This document shows positions 40,725-52,200 of a stretch of DNA of 64,000 bases, piece by piece (the first letter of the stretch is position 1; every line of letters starts with the position of its first letter). The notes beneath the pieces are model-generated. The model had not been told where the DNA came from and did no database searches. It worked only from the letters and a program-made list of their open reading frames with translations. Origin of the DNA: Stichopus chloronotus (lineage: Eukaryota; Echinodermata; Holothuroidea; Aspidochirotida; Stichopodidae); assembly GCA_021234535.1 (NCBI GenBank), contig CM037842.1, forward strand, positions 28,612,189 through 28,676,188, given 5' to 3'. The position numbers were made by a program, and so were the translations under genes.

Positions 40725-40835
40725 TTGTTATACCACTTATATACCATGTTCAATGTTGTTATACCACCAACATACCATGTAATACCATGTTGATATACCA
40801 CCAACATACCATGTTACACCATGTTGTTACTTTGC
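40725..40835 (+). repeat. Short tandem repeat (ATACCAC/CATACCATGTT)
   Basis: Words TTATACCAC, CAACATACCATGT and ACACCATGTTGTT recur in irregular order over about 110 bases. The blocks resemble a degraded minisatellite of about 19-35 bases. Confidence 0.65.
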
Positions 40836-40907
40836 TACCAACCTGTGTTCATCTATGACCAGTCTGCAACAGAATGTGGAGTAAATTCAATATGGTGAAC
40901 AATCAAC

Positions 40908-40956
40908 TGAGCAATACATACAATACGTTCCTTCAACGTATTGTATGTATTGCTCA
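40908..40956. repeat. Perfect 22-bp hairpin, 5-nt loop
   Basis: The left arm 40908-40929 and right arm 40935-40956 are perfect reverse complements, separated by CCTTC. In RNA this would form a long stem; in DNA it could extrude as a cruciform. No pre-miRNA-like bulges are present. Confidence 0.95.
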
Positions 40957-42049
40957 ATGCCAAACTCTGTCAAAAGTGCCTTAGCAAAGAGTGAAAATCG
41001 TTGATTTTTTTTTTTCTGTAGGTTCCATAGATAATGTTCATGAGTATGTGTTACATGTCACTTCCTAGCTTTGTAACGTGTTGGAGGGCGCTTGATCCCA
41101 GTGTCACCAGGCTAATTCCCTCTGAGTAGTTAATTAATTGGGGGACAAAATTCAATATATTAGTAAAGTAAAGAGTATATGGTGGGTGTCCATGGAAAGG
41201 TGTATAAATAACGAGAGGGCCAGTGTTTCCCTTTTGAAATCTTTGAATAGTTGCTATGGTTAGTGGACTAAAAATAGTGTAGTGTTTTGTTATATTTTCA
41301 GTAAAAGAACGTCAAAGCTTTGTGTTAAAAATTGATAATTTTTCTAGGTCTATCTTGGACTAAAAAACTGTTCAAAGCAAATATCTGTAAACATTAAAAA
41401 AAGCGACAGTAGTGACGCATGTTGTTTGACAGCTCAAAAGGAGGGCATAAAATTATTAAAAATGTTGGATTCTGCTGGAACAATACACTAATAAAAGATG
41501 ACAACATGTGATGACGTGACCGGCATTGATTGTTTCAGTTAATACAGTGGTAAGTTAGTCATTACAAGTTCGTTTATTCTTTGAAAGTTTTCCAGTTTGT
41601 CAACTCTTTTTTCTTAACTTGATATTTATAGCCGGATCTAACCCACGGGACACCATGTCGAAACCTCTACTGCAGATGTAGTTCATGTACCGAACGGAGT
41701 TATTGTAATTTTTGTTGAAAACCTCACTGCAGAGGAATGAGTTTGTGATATTATAAACAGAAAATAAGGGAATTGGTCTGAATCCTTCGTTTGAGAATTA
41801 ATTAGAATAATAATGGTGGAGATGAGCAAAGGGAAAGAAACAATAGAAAGCCTCTTGAGGATTAACTGCCTTCATGATACATTCAGATGAGTGATTCTAC
41901 TCTAATCAATCCGCAATGACATTCCTTTTTTCACTTGATGTGTTGGTCACTTCGTTGTAAATTGTATCCTCCGAGTATCATTATTTCTTACTTGGCTAGT
42001 GCTTGATGTCTTATTTCCTGAGAGACGAAGATTTACTTGTGTAAATTGG

Positions 42050-45000
42050 TGAGAAAGACATGAATTTAAGAATGCGTAGCATGAGTGGTATATGTAACGT
42101 TAAAAGTAAGGCGTTGGACTGAGTTGCTCTCTAAATCGCAACGAGTGGGATTAAGAAAGGCTTCAAAATTAAAATTAAACATTTACTCTACATTAGTAAT
42201 TATAAAATGAGGAAGTGATCATCCTTACCCTTTTAGAGTGAATATTCTCTCTTTATTTTGGAGCTATTCCTAGTCTTGCTGTCTTGAAGTAAGAGAGTGA
42301 TGTAGTCTTTTTGTTGTTGTCAAGTTTTGGTACTTGTGTTATTGTTGGTACGTCTTGGTGTGTAAGAAGTATTCGACTATGTCTGTCACGTTTTGATATG
42401 CAAATGAGTAATTTGAGTTCCTTTACCACATGTGTTTTGTACTGGTCCCTATTAGTCCTGCTCAATGAGTCGAGCGACCGGAATGTATAATAGTATCTTC
42501 CAGAAGTTTCACATATATCAACGAGTCCTGTATATTTTTCTTTTTGTCTTTCCGAGTCTACTTGCCCAAGGACTTACATTCTGGAGACCAAGCTGTATCT
42601 CAACCAGATATGTAAGAAAGTCATTCGTCTTTTGAATGTAGCAGTAACCGTAGTAAACTCTCGATAATCATTGCATTTCATTTCACAAGACTAAATTTGA
42701 CAAGGAATGCAGGAAGCGAGTATTGATTTTTTTTTCTCGTGTGTGTGATTACGTTCTCAAGAATGTATGGATGGAAAGTCTTGTGTCTGCTGTGATGGCC
42801 CAGTGGTTAAGGCTGTCGTCCCATGACCTCATGATCATTGGTTCGAGCCCTACTCAACAACGCTTTGCTTTTTATTTACAAGAAAATTCTGTCATGGTAT
42901 CATTAAGTATTAATTCAAACTTTCATTTGACTAGCAGATGTGTTGGCCATGCGCTATAAGGGGCGGACGAAAGACTCCTGCTCTGCTGGTCATAGAAACC
43001 GTGCTAGGGTTCAAGGCACATTCGGGCTACAATGGTCCGGTGGTGGTATGGTACTTTTTGCGGCCTAGGATCCCGTGCCATGTCTCCCTTGACGTCGTAA
43101 AAGAACCCGGAAGGATACGAGGAGGGTCGGTCAAAGGTCGACCAGAAGCGTACTAGGTGGCGTGAGGTGAATCCATGCAACTCGGCCAGAGGGTTGAAAG
43201 ACTCTTTGCGACCGGCATGTGTGCAGCCCATAGTCCACTGAACACGTGGCCCAATGAGGCGTGTTCTTCTTGATATGGACCTACGGAAGCCTGTAAGGAC
43301 CATTATAGTTTTTAGTGTTCTTTGTTATTACGTATTCGACTGGCGCCATCAATTTCTTCTATCGTAGCATTCTGACTTGTTAGAGGATTTGTTGGAACGA
43401 AATTTCGGAGTCAACACTATTGTGGCAAAACCGAGAATTGAGCAAACTATGTTTTACTTATCTTTTCTTCGTGAAGAAAAAGGTACAATTCTGTAGTTTG
43501 GCATTTGGATAATGTTGCTGAAATTTAAATTAACATTTCCATTCCCCACGAGCATCACACATTTTAATGATGGCAGTTTTTGAAAATATTTTTAGGATGT
43601 ATGCACTTGCACTAGCACAGTTCGATTTAAACTGATAACGTTTTTCACATAAACCCACCCATTTTATGAAATAGGTACTTTTTTTTAGTAGAAACAGTAC
43701 AAAAACGAAACAAGAACTGAAACCGTCTCAGTGAAAACAAATGCAAACTATTTACACACTACCAGATGAAAATGAAAATTGTGTTTATGTAATAGTATTG
43801 GTCTCAACCATGGAGAAGACTGACGGTTTCTTTGGTTACTGCAAATTGCTGCATTATCATTACGCCCTACAAGTAGTAAACGTACTGAACACACTGCTTT
43901 AGATTCAGCTAATCTTTCAGAGGATGAGTCTGAATACGGTCGGTCATGAAAATAGAAAAAAGGAAAGAAATCAACAATGAACCCCTTTCAGGAATTATCT
44001 TTTAGTGCTTACGGTGTTTGGAAATTCCAGTAATCTTCCCTGATCATTACGTAATAGATACTTGCTAGAAGAATTTCAAATGGTTTAAGCTCCCAAAAAG
44101 TACAAGCAGAAATAAGTGAGATTTCTTTCTTTAGTTTGACGCAGTCATTCATTGTAAAGGGTTCCCTCGAAACGTCACATTTTTTGGTTGACTTTCTTCA
44201 TTCATTCACTAAAACCCTGAAGTACTGTGAACAATGATTGAAAACAGTTGATTGTCTTTAGCATATTCACAAGTTGTAACAAGTAAATAGTTCTGTGGAT
44301 AGTGATTTCTGTGCATGATGTATCTGTGTGTGTATTGGTACGTGTTAGAACACAGACATATACTGTGTTGCAATTTTTCTTGTAGGTTCATTACCGATGG
44401 AATGCATTGGTTCATATTATGGAAGAAACATTTGTTTGGTTGCATGGTTCTCTTTTTTCCGACTGGCACAGTGTCGTTTTGTTTTGCAAATAGGAACTCA
44501 TACCCTACCGGCGTGACAAGTAGCGGTGGTCAGCTGGTTGACTCTAATTCTCGTAAAACTACACTGGCGCTAATCACGAAGGGACTTGGATGGACTCCAT
44601 AGACTTCCTTTCTGACTACTCCCTAGAAATATAATAATGTCATTTTGCAGGGCCCATGCCAATTTCCTTGTACGCCCTGACCACATTCCTATCTGGTCCA
44701 TGTTTAAGTCCGGCCCAGCTTGCCTACTTCTATATCACAAACAAGGCTTAGCTAGAATATCAAAGTTAGATACATTGATTTGAGTAACAATGTCAGGGAA
44801 AACGTTTATTACAAGACAATAAAAAAAATAAAAAGGAAGACATGACTTGTGTTTGCATTCAATAAAACAGGCCTATCCTCAAATAGTGCTTTTCAAAGTG
44901 ATAAAAATAGCTGACCAAAATGGTGAAGTTTCACTCTGAATATGAGAAAGAGATGCATTTTCTGTAGTTTCTTTCAGTTTCTTTATTTGTCGATATGAAG

Positions 45001-45112
45001 TACCTGCTCTAAGTGGCTAAAAACTGCTTTTAAGACTTTCTTCTCACTCGGCCAGCAGTGGTTGCAGGAACAGCCATAATAATGTAATATTCATGAATAT
45101 AGGATATTTTTC
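42050..45112 (-). repeat. Right arm of a 3-kb inverted repeat
   Basis: Reverse-complement partner of 23110-26272. Its inner end (GAGTTGCTCTCTAAAT near 42120) pairs with the left arm's inner end near 26165-26180, and its outer end near 45105 pairs with 23120. The SINE inside is in better condition than the left copy. Frames at 44315-44602 and 43004-43303 differ from their left-arm partners by stops and shifts, so no gene is called. Confidence 0.85.
42791..43290 (+). mobile_element. tRNA-derived SINE, right copy
   Basis: The head carries a perfect RNA polymerase III A box (TGGCCCAGTGG, 42796-42806) and, 33 bases on, a B box (GGTTCGAGCCC, 42840-42850), which is the spacing of a tRNA gene. No anticodon-stem cloverleaf is kept well enough to call a tRNA. 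A GC-richer body of about 350 bases follows, with GCGGCCTAGGATCCCGTGCC and ACTCGGCCAGAGGG, ending near AAGCCTGT. This is the layout of a tRNA-derived SINE. The body domain and the partner LINE are not identified, and the tail is not a clear simple repeat. Confidence 0.65.
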
Positions 45113-46240
45113 AGGAAAAGTTATTACAGTACAATGTACCACTGAATTATAAATGTCAACAAATGTTGTGAGTGGCCGTTTGGTTTCTCATGTTACATTT
45201 GTCACTGCATGGTAGCAAAAATGTTTTTTTTTTATGCAGAAAAAATAATAAATTTGCGAATATTGTTCACGATAACCAGCATCAGTATTCCATATTCAGA
45301 TGTTTACAGTGGCCGTGGCTGGCTTGTGCGTGTTGAATATACTATGTGAGGCGATCAACTAGACTACTGACCAATTTAAGTCACAGTTCAAGCTCAAACT
45401 AGCTGTCCTTAAAACTATTAATCTTGTTGTGTGCGTCGGCTTATCAACTGCCTATGGTTTATGGTACTAGTGGGCTTCAATTCCCTTTTGTTGTAGGCTA
45501 TGTGGCACTCAACTGGGTAACAAAGCCTTAGCTAATTTTATAGCATTTTTCTTGTGTACTGCAAAGCGTGATGGTACAAACAGGACTGAAACTAGTAGTG
45601 TGGTGTTTTTTGAAGAAACTTTTAAAAAAAAAAAGGTGCGTAATAAAGATCAAATGTATAAGTTGTAGGCCTACAAGTTGTACTGAACTTGCCTGAACGC
45701 AGTTATAACAAGTGGGTCTATTCTCAAATCAGCTGCAAATGTTCAAACTAAAGTTCTAGGCTACAAACAGTTGTATATATTTTGAATTGTTGAACTATCC
45801 AAATTTACTAGATCAAACGTGCAAAAATATTTAATATTAATAGATAGATAATCAAGATAATTCTAGATCATCTTCATTTATATTGACAGTCTGTGAAAAT
45901 GTCAGTTTTGGGTATCTCAAATTGAATTTTAGATGTCTTAAATGTAATTAACGATATCTCGAATTCAATCTGAGATATCTGTAATAGATAAATGATATTT
46001 GAAAATGTTAAAATGGTATGTGAGGTAGCTAAACTGAACCAAAGTAATCACCATACAACTGATATACATTAAAATATATCACTAATATAGGCCCATTCGT
46101 TAATTTAAATATATTTGTATTTAAATATTCACATAGGCAAAAAATTTTCCAAAAAATACCTCAACGATCTCCAGGAAAGCAATTAAATTGATGGTCGAAG
46201 TAGATTGATTAATAACTGAAGTAGATTCGTTCATCTGTCA
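45113..46240. other. Non-coding stretch
   Basis: AT-rich DNA with short GATATCT/GAATT-like words repeated near 45930-46010. No gene or RNA was recognised. Confidence 0.4.
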
Positions 46241-47030
46241 CAATCCCCCCCCCCCGATCAATGTTGTCCCAACCAAAAGATATCCCAAATTGGGGGAGGG
46301 GGGAGGTGTCCCATTTATTTTTTGTCGAGGACTGTAGTTCACTCGCCAGGTGTGAGAGAACCCCAGAAAACTGAGAGCCCAACCGGAGTCTTCCATATGG
46401 TTTCGCCGCAGAGTAGAGATCTATGCATATCACTGTAGGGGGGTACTTCTTGTCGTGAGTATTGTAACTGGAATCTTGTTGCTCCTTCTATAGTTGATAT
46501 TAACCATCATCACGATCCATCCAGCCAAGGCTCTACTAAATTATACTCTATGTATATGGCAATCTCAAAACGTGTAACGATCCCCTCTTTCTCTCGTTCC
46601 TCCCAACCTCACACGCAGCCCCCCCCCCCGTCCCACGTCCTTCCTCAAAAAACCTTCCACGTTCAAACAACTGTAAAGAGGGACATCCGGTATGCCATGT
46701 TGCATGGGGAAAAAGAGACATGCGTCGTTGGCGCCCGGGCAGACAGACTAATCAGTATGACTGAGGGGGGGGGGGGGGGAATCAATGTTGGCCCTTCGCC
46801 GGCCTGTCGAAGGGCGTAAACGTTTGCCATTTTCAATGGTTGTGTGGTATGCAATGCTAGAATTTTTGCCTTCCAGTTTGATGTAAGTGGATTAAGAGAA
46901 GCTGAACAATCATTAATTTTTGCAAGATAGCCCACATGCTCTTTCGTGGCTCCGTGGGTTTTTTTTTTAATTTAATGCAGATTGCAATATTGCACTACGC
47001 GTTGAGGCATCTTCACCCCCCCCCCCCTCT
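46240..47030. repeat. Low-complexity region with long C and G runs
   Basis: Homopolymer runs of nine or more C or G occur near 46246, 46619, 46765 and 47017. Frames on both strands through this block (46550-46819 plus, 46663-46935 minus) are Pro- or Gly-rich products of the runs and are not called. A small hairpin GCCCTTCG/CGAAGGGC lies at 46791-46815. Confidence 0.6.
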
Positions 47031-47234
47031 TTGGTCGTTTGGCGGCAGACAACATGATATAGCTAATCAAACATTAACCACCAACATCCTTCTCCAATCC
47101 TTCCTCTTCCCACACTTTTTTCCCATCCACCTTCTCACACCCATCACATACTCAAATGCAATGTACCTACAAGATCCTTCTGTCATCCTTCTGCACTCTC
47201 CCTGAAAACCACATCCATCTCCAATGTTCTGCAT

Positions 47235-47440
47235 ACCCAACCATCCTACTCTCGTTCCACTCCCAATACTACCCAACACATCATTCTCCCGTCCTCCATC
47301 CCCTACCCACCTTTTCATTCTCCCAGCCTCCATCCCCTACCCACCTTATCATTCTCTCATCCTCCTTTCCCTGGACGCCAGATCATTCTCCCATTCTCCT
47401 TCCCATACCCTTCAGATCCCCCCCCCTTCTACATCCCCAA
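47235..47440 (+). repeat. Pyrimidine-rich minisatellite
   Basis: A unit of about 35 bases built on CATTCTCCC-CCTCCATCCCC-TACCCACCTT recurs about four times with drift. The strand is almost pure C/T, which keeps overlapping frames open on both strands without coding meaning. Confidence 0.75.
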
Positions 47441-48032
47441 CCCATCACATGCACTGAGCAGACAAGAGGATCAAACACTGATGACTTCAAATATAGGAAA
47501 TGAGTGATTGATCATTTTCTCAGTATTACTGTACACCATCCACCAACCTGTATAAACAGAGGAAGAATGGATCTCCCATATGGTCACTTGTTTGAAAGTG
47601 CTACTGAGGTTGATGCAGTCTATTAAAGGAAGCTAAAGGACTTCTGGATCTCCACTAATTAATGTAAATATAGAATAATTCAGGAGAAAGGTGTCACGTA
47701 AACTTTACTGAAGCCAGACATAGATTCTGCATTTAATAATTTCGTACACCACATCAACCTTAATACTTCAAAGGGCCAGATTTGAAACATTTAACGAGTG
47801 GAGAGGAGACGGTAGCACTTGACTGTTTGAAAGGAGAAATTCAAATGATGTCTCCATTTTGAGTCCATTTTCAAAGTTAAGTGCACACTGTGGATAGGAG
47901 AACTGCATCCCGTGTGGTCCCTTGGGGGACAGTTAAAAGAGCCCTCTACTATTTTCCTGGTTTTACTTGATGTGCAGTAACATACCAAGTCAACATTCTT
48001 CTTCAATTATCTTTCTATGGCCAAGATTGAAC

Positions 48033-48559
48033 TTTATTCAAACAAGCGACTGATAAATGTTGGGCATCTGTAACTAGCGATGAGCGAGCAGGGAGGTCTG
48101 ACCAAGATCTGATTAGGATGTTTAAACGTAAACAATACCCGCTTGATGCGGATCCCTCTGAATGCCTTACTTAACATCCCATGATGTGTGAGACCCACTT
48201 CTGCTTCAGGTTCTAAAAGTGACATGATAACACTATGAAGACACATACTCAAGCGTTACACCATACGCAGTGTTACGGTGCAGGGTACATGACGATGTTC
48301 ATTGCTTTCCTACATCTCGAGACATTTCTCTGGGATGAAGGGTTTCATCTGGTATTTGGTCTTCACCAGTAGTAAAAGCTTCTCCGGAGTCAATCCTGCT
48401 CCTCCTCATACTGCAGCTGCTGGTTTCCAGTGGAAGAGGCAAGATGTAATTCACTTGGTAACATTAAGATGGATTTGTCCTCACATACCGGTAGAATAGA
48501 AACCTGTCCTCTCGTAAGAGTTCAAGAGACCTTGAAGGTTTTTATCAAACAATTCATAC
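48033..48559 (-). CDS. Possible last two exons of an unidentified gene
   Basis: On the minus strand a 71-base exon (48489-48559) has a very pyrimidine-rich acceptor ending CTACACCAG and a donor GTATGT. It is open in only one frame, encoding YELFDKNLQGLLNSYERTGF and three more residues. A terminal exon could start at 48395 (acceptor GAGCAG) in matching phase. It would run through LTPEKLLLLVKTKYQMKPFI and a few residues more to a TAG at 48310-48312. An AATAAA on the same strand at 48033-48038 would end a 3' UTR of about 270 bases. The terminal acceptor is weak, and two others nearby in the same frame are possible. I do not recognise the protein, and upstream exons are not found before the satellite at 49.2 kb, so the gene may be interrupted or have a long intron. 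Confidence 0.35.
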
Positions 48560-48689
48560 CTGGTGTAGGAAAAATATGTAAATGACAAAAACAAAAGGAA
48601 CTAATCGAAGAAGAAAAAGAGGAAATATGGTACATGTCAAATTTTCCTGGAAAAGAACTAGATTAGAATGAGTTTGTTTAAATAATAAG

Positions 48690-49200
48690 GGATATGACTT
48701 ACATTGACTGGTACACTGATATTGCAAATGGAGGATATACAGCAGCTACACAGAAACACTGAGTGTATAGGGGATAATACTCATATGTGACCTTGCAGGG
48801 GATATGACTACTACCTAATAGCATGCCTGATTGCCATATAAACTGGTAAATTGGGGATATACTTACAAATGGTCATTTTCATGAAATAGCCTACCTGAAT
48901 AAGATGATAATGGTGTAAATGTCGATGTAAAAGCTACTTTTCAGATATTACAGACTGATACGAAATTGAGTATAAATCCACTGATAACATGTATGATTAG
49001 TAACTTGATATGGACAGCAAGGATATACAACTACTTACAAAATATTGGCACTGGGGATACACAAAAAATCTTACAACATACCATATTAGTAGAATGCCAC
49101 TACTTTAATAGAGCATAACCGCAAAAAAGATTCTGTAGTGGAGAAATGCAACTACCAAAAACAAATCGGTAGCAGGATATACAACCACTAAAAAGTAAAG
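48690..49200 (+). repeat. Diffuse GGATATAC-type repeat
   Basis: Words such as GGGGATATACTTAC, AGGATATACAACTACT and GGGGATATGACTACTAC recur about seven times at uneven spacing up to the edge of satellite array 2. It is a degraded minisatellite with no coding content. Confidence 0.5.
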
Positions 49201-49202
49201 TA

Positions 49203-52200
49203 GTAGGAAACCACACACTTTAGGGATTCCTATGATTTGATACAAAACTGAGTGTTTTTCACGTATTCTAGAATATAGAGGTATATGAAAAGTCTGCATA
49301 CGTCAAGGAGATTGTCAGGTGACAGTAGTTTCAGCTAAAAGAAAGAAATAGTACATTATCTTACTGTAAACCTTTTTTGGGTTTATTCTGATATTTTAAC
49401 AGCGACTTTGTATGACGTCGTCAGCTACGTTTTTCGGCTTTTGTGGTTTATTCACACAAAGAAACGGTTTTATCTGATCATTATAAATACATATTTCAAG
49501 TAGGAACACATTCGGAAAGACAGACGATTTTGGCATAAATTAGACATTTTGGTAAGGCTATACCCTTATGGATTAATAAAAATAGAGACGAAATCATGAA
49601 TTTTTCGATCTGTAGAAAATTGGTTCATATTTCTTATATCGAAACTCATATTCGATATGACATGATACATGTCTGGAATTTGTCTCCAAGCAAACAACAA
49701 AACATTTAAAAGGGACATCTTTTCAATGTTCCAAACAAAATGAACAGCGAACGTATGGACAATATTGGCATCCTTATTCAACAGTAAACACACGCTTTAC
49801 GGATTCTGATGAGATGACACTATTTTTTTTTTTTTTCACGAAATCTAGAAGGTAGAGGGATAGGAAAACTCTGCATACGTCAAGGAGATTGTTAGGTGAC
49901 CGTTTTCTAAGCTAAAAGAAAGAAAAGTAGATTATCTTAATGAAAACCTTTTTTTGGTTTATTCTGATATTGTAACACCGACTTTTTATGACGTTGTCAG
50001 CTACGTTTTTCGGCTTTTGTGGTTTATTCACACAAAGAAACAGTTTTATCTGATCGTTATCAATACATATTTCAAGTAGGAACACATTCGGAAAGACAGA
50101 CGATTTTGGCATAAATTAGACATTTTGGTAAGGCTATACCCTTATGGATTAATAAAAATAGAGACGAATTGATGTTTTTTTTCGTTCTGTAGAAAATTGG
50201 TTCATATTTCTTATATCGAAACTCTTATTCGATATAAAATGAAACATATCCGGAATTTGTCTGTAAGGAAACAAGAAAACACTTAAAATGGACATCTTTT
50301 TATGTTGTAAATAAAATGAACAGCGAAAGTATGGACAATATTGCCATTCTTATTCAAGACAAACTTTAGGGATTCTGATGAGTTGATACTCAAGTTATTT
50401 TTTTTCATGTAATCTAGAAGGTAGCGGGATAGGAAAAATCTGCATACGTCAACGAGATTGTTACATGACGGTTTTTTTTAAGCTAAAAGAAAGATACAGA
50501 ACGTTATCTCAATGTAAACTTTTTTGTTGTATTCTGATATTTTAACATTTTAAATGACGACGTCAGCTACGTTTTTCGGCTTTTGTGGTTTATTGACACA
50601 AAGAAACGGTTTTATCTTCTTGTTATGAACACATTGTTCAATATTGAACACATTCGGAAAGACAGACGATTTTGGCATAAATTAGACATTTTGGTAAGGC
50701 TATACCCTTATCGATTAATAAAAAATAGAGACGATTTGATGATTTTTTCGATCTGTACAAATTTGGTTCATACTTCTTATATCGAAATTCTTATTGGATA
50801 TAAAATGATACATGGCAGGAACTTGTCTCCAAGCCAACAAGAAAACATTTAAAAGGGAAATCTTTTTAATGTTCTAAACAAAATCAACAGCGAAAGTATT
50901 GACAATATTGGCATCCTTATTGAACAGTAAAGAAACGCTTTACGGATTCTGATGAGCTGACACAAAATCTGTTTGTTTTTTTCACGTAATCTAGAAGGTA
51001 GAGGGATAGGAAAACTCTGCATACGTCAACGAGATTGTTAGGTGACCGTTTTTTAAGCTAAAAGAAAGAAAAGAACATTATCTTAATGTAAACCTTTTTT
51101 TGGTTTATTCTGATATTGTAACACCGACTTTTCATGACGTCGTCAGCTACGTTTTTCGGCTTTTGTGGTTTATTCACACAAAGAAACAGTTTTATCTGAT
51201 CGTTATAAATACATATTTCAAGTAGGAACATATTCGGAAAGACAGACGATTTTGGCATAAATTAGACATTTTGGTAAGGCTATACCCTTATGGATTAATA
51301 AAAATAGAGACGAATTGATGTTTTTTTTCGTTCTGTAGAAAATTGGTTCATATTTCTTATATCGAAACTCTTATTCGATATAAAATGAAACATATCCGGA
51401 ATTTGTCTGTAAGGAAACAAGAAAACACTTAAAATGGACATCTTTTTATGTTGTAAATAAAATGAACAGCGAAAGTATGGACAATATTGCCATTCTTATT
51501 CAAGACAAACTTTAGGGATTCTGATGAGTTGATACTCAAGTTATTTTTTTTCATGTAATCTAGAAGGTAGCGGGATAGGAAAAATCTGCATACGTCAACG
51601 AGATTGTTACATGACGGTTTTTTTTAAGCTAAAAGAAAGATACAGCACGTTATCTCAATGTAAACTTTTTTGTTGTATTCTGATATTTTAACATTTTAAA
51701 TGACGACGTCAGCTACGTTTTTCGGCTTTTGTGGTTTATTGACACAAAGAAACGGTTTTATCTTCTTGTTATGAACACATTGTTCAATATTGAACACATT
51801 CGGAAAGACAGACGATTTTGGCATAAATTAGACATTTTGGTAAGGCTATAGCCTTATCGATTAATAAAAAATAGAGACGATTTGATGATTTTTTCGATCT
51901 GTACAAATTTGGTTCATACTTCTTATATCGAAATTCTTATTGGATATAAAATGATACATGGCAGGAACTTGTCTCCAAGCCAACAAGAAAACATTTAAAA
52001 GGGAAATCTTTTTAATGTTCTAAAAAGAAAAGAAGGGCTAAAGTATGGACAATATTGGCATTCTTATTTAACAGAAAACACACACTTCAGGAATTCTGAT
52101 GAGTTGATACTAAATTTATTTTTTTCATGTAATCTAGAAGATAGAGGGATAGGAAAACTCTGCATACGTCAACGAGATTGTCACATGAACGTTTTTTAAG

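Larger units (their letters stand above)
40196..42049. other. Non-coding stretch right of segmental copy 1
   Basis: A C-run near 40540, a T-run near 40660, a short tandem repeat and a perfect hairpin (both listed) are present. A TATAAATA word at 41203-41210 has no gene start nearby. No coding exon was recognised. Confidence 0.4.

Noticed and set aside
42791..42862. tRNA gene
   Set aside because: A and B boxes are good, but paired arms of a full cloverleaf are not kept and a SINE body follows, so it was called as a SINE head.
23110..45112. Autonomous giant transposon with 3-kb terminal inverted repeats
   Set aside because: No transposase, integrase, DNA polymerase or capsid-like frame lies between the arms; contents are satellite, LINE remnant and unique DNA.
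46550..47503. Several overlapping Pro-, Gly- or Ser-rich frames on both strands
   Set aside because: They follow from poly-C/G runs and a pyrimidine-rich minisatellite, which remove stop codons on both strands.
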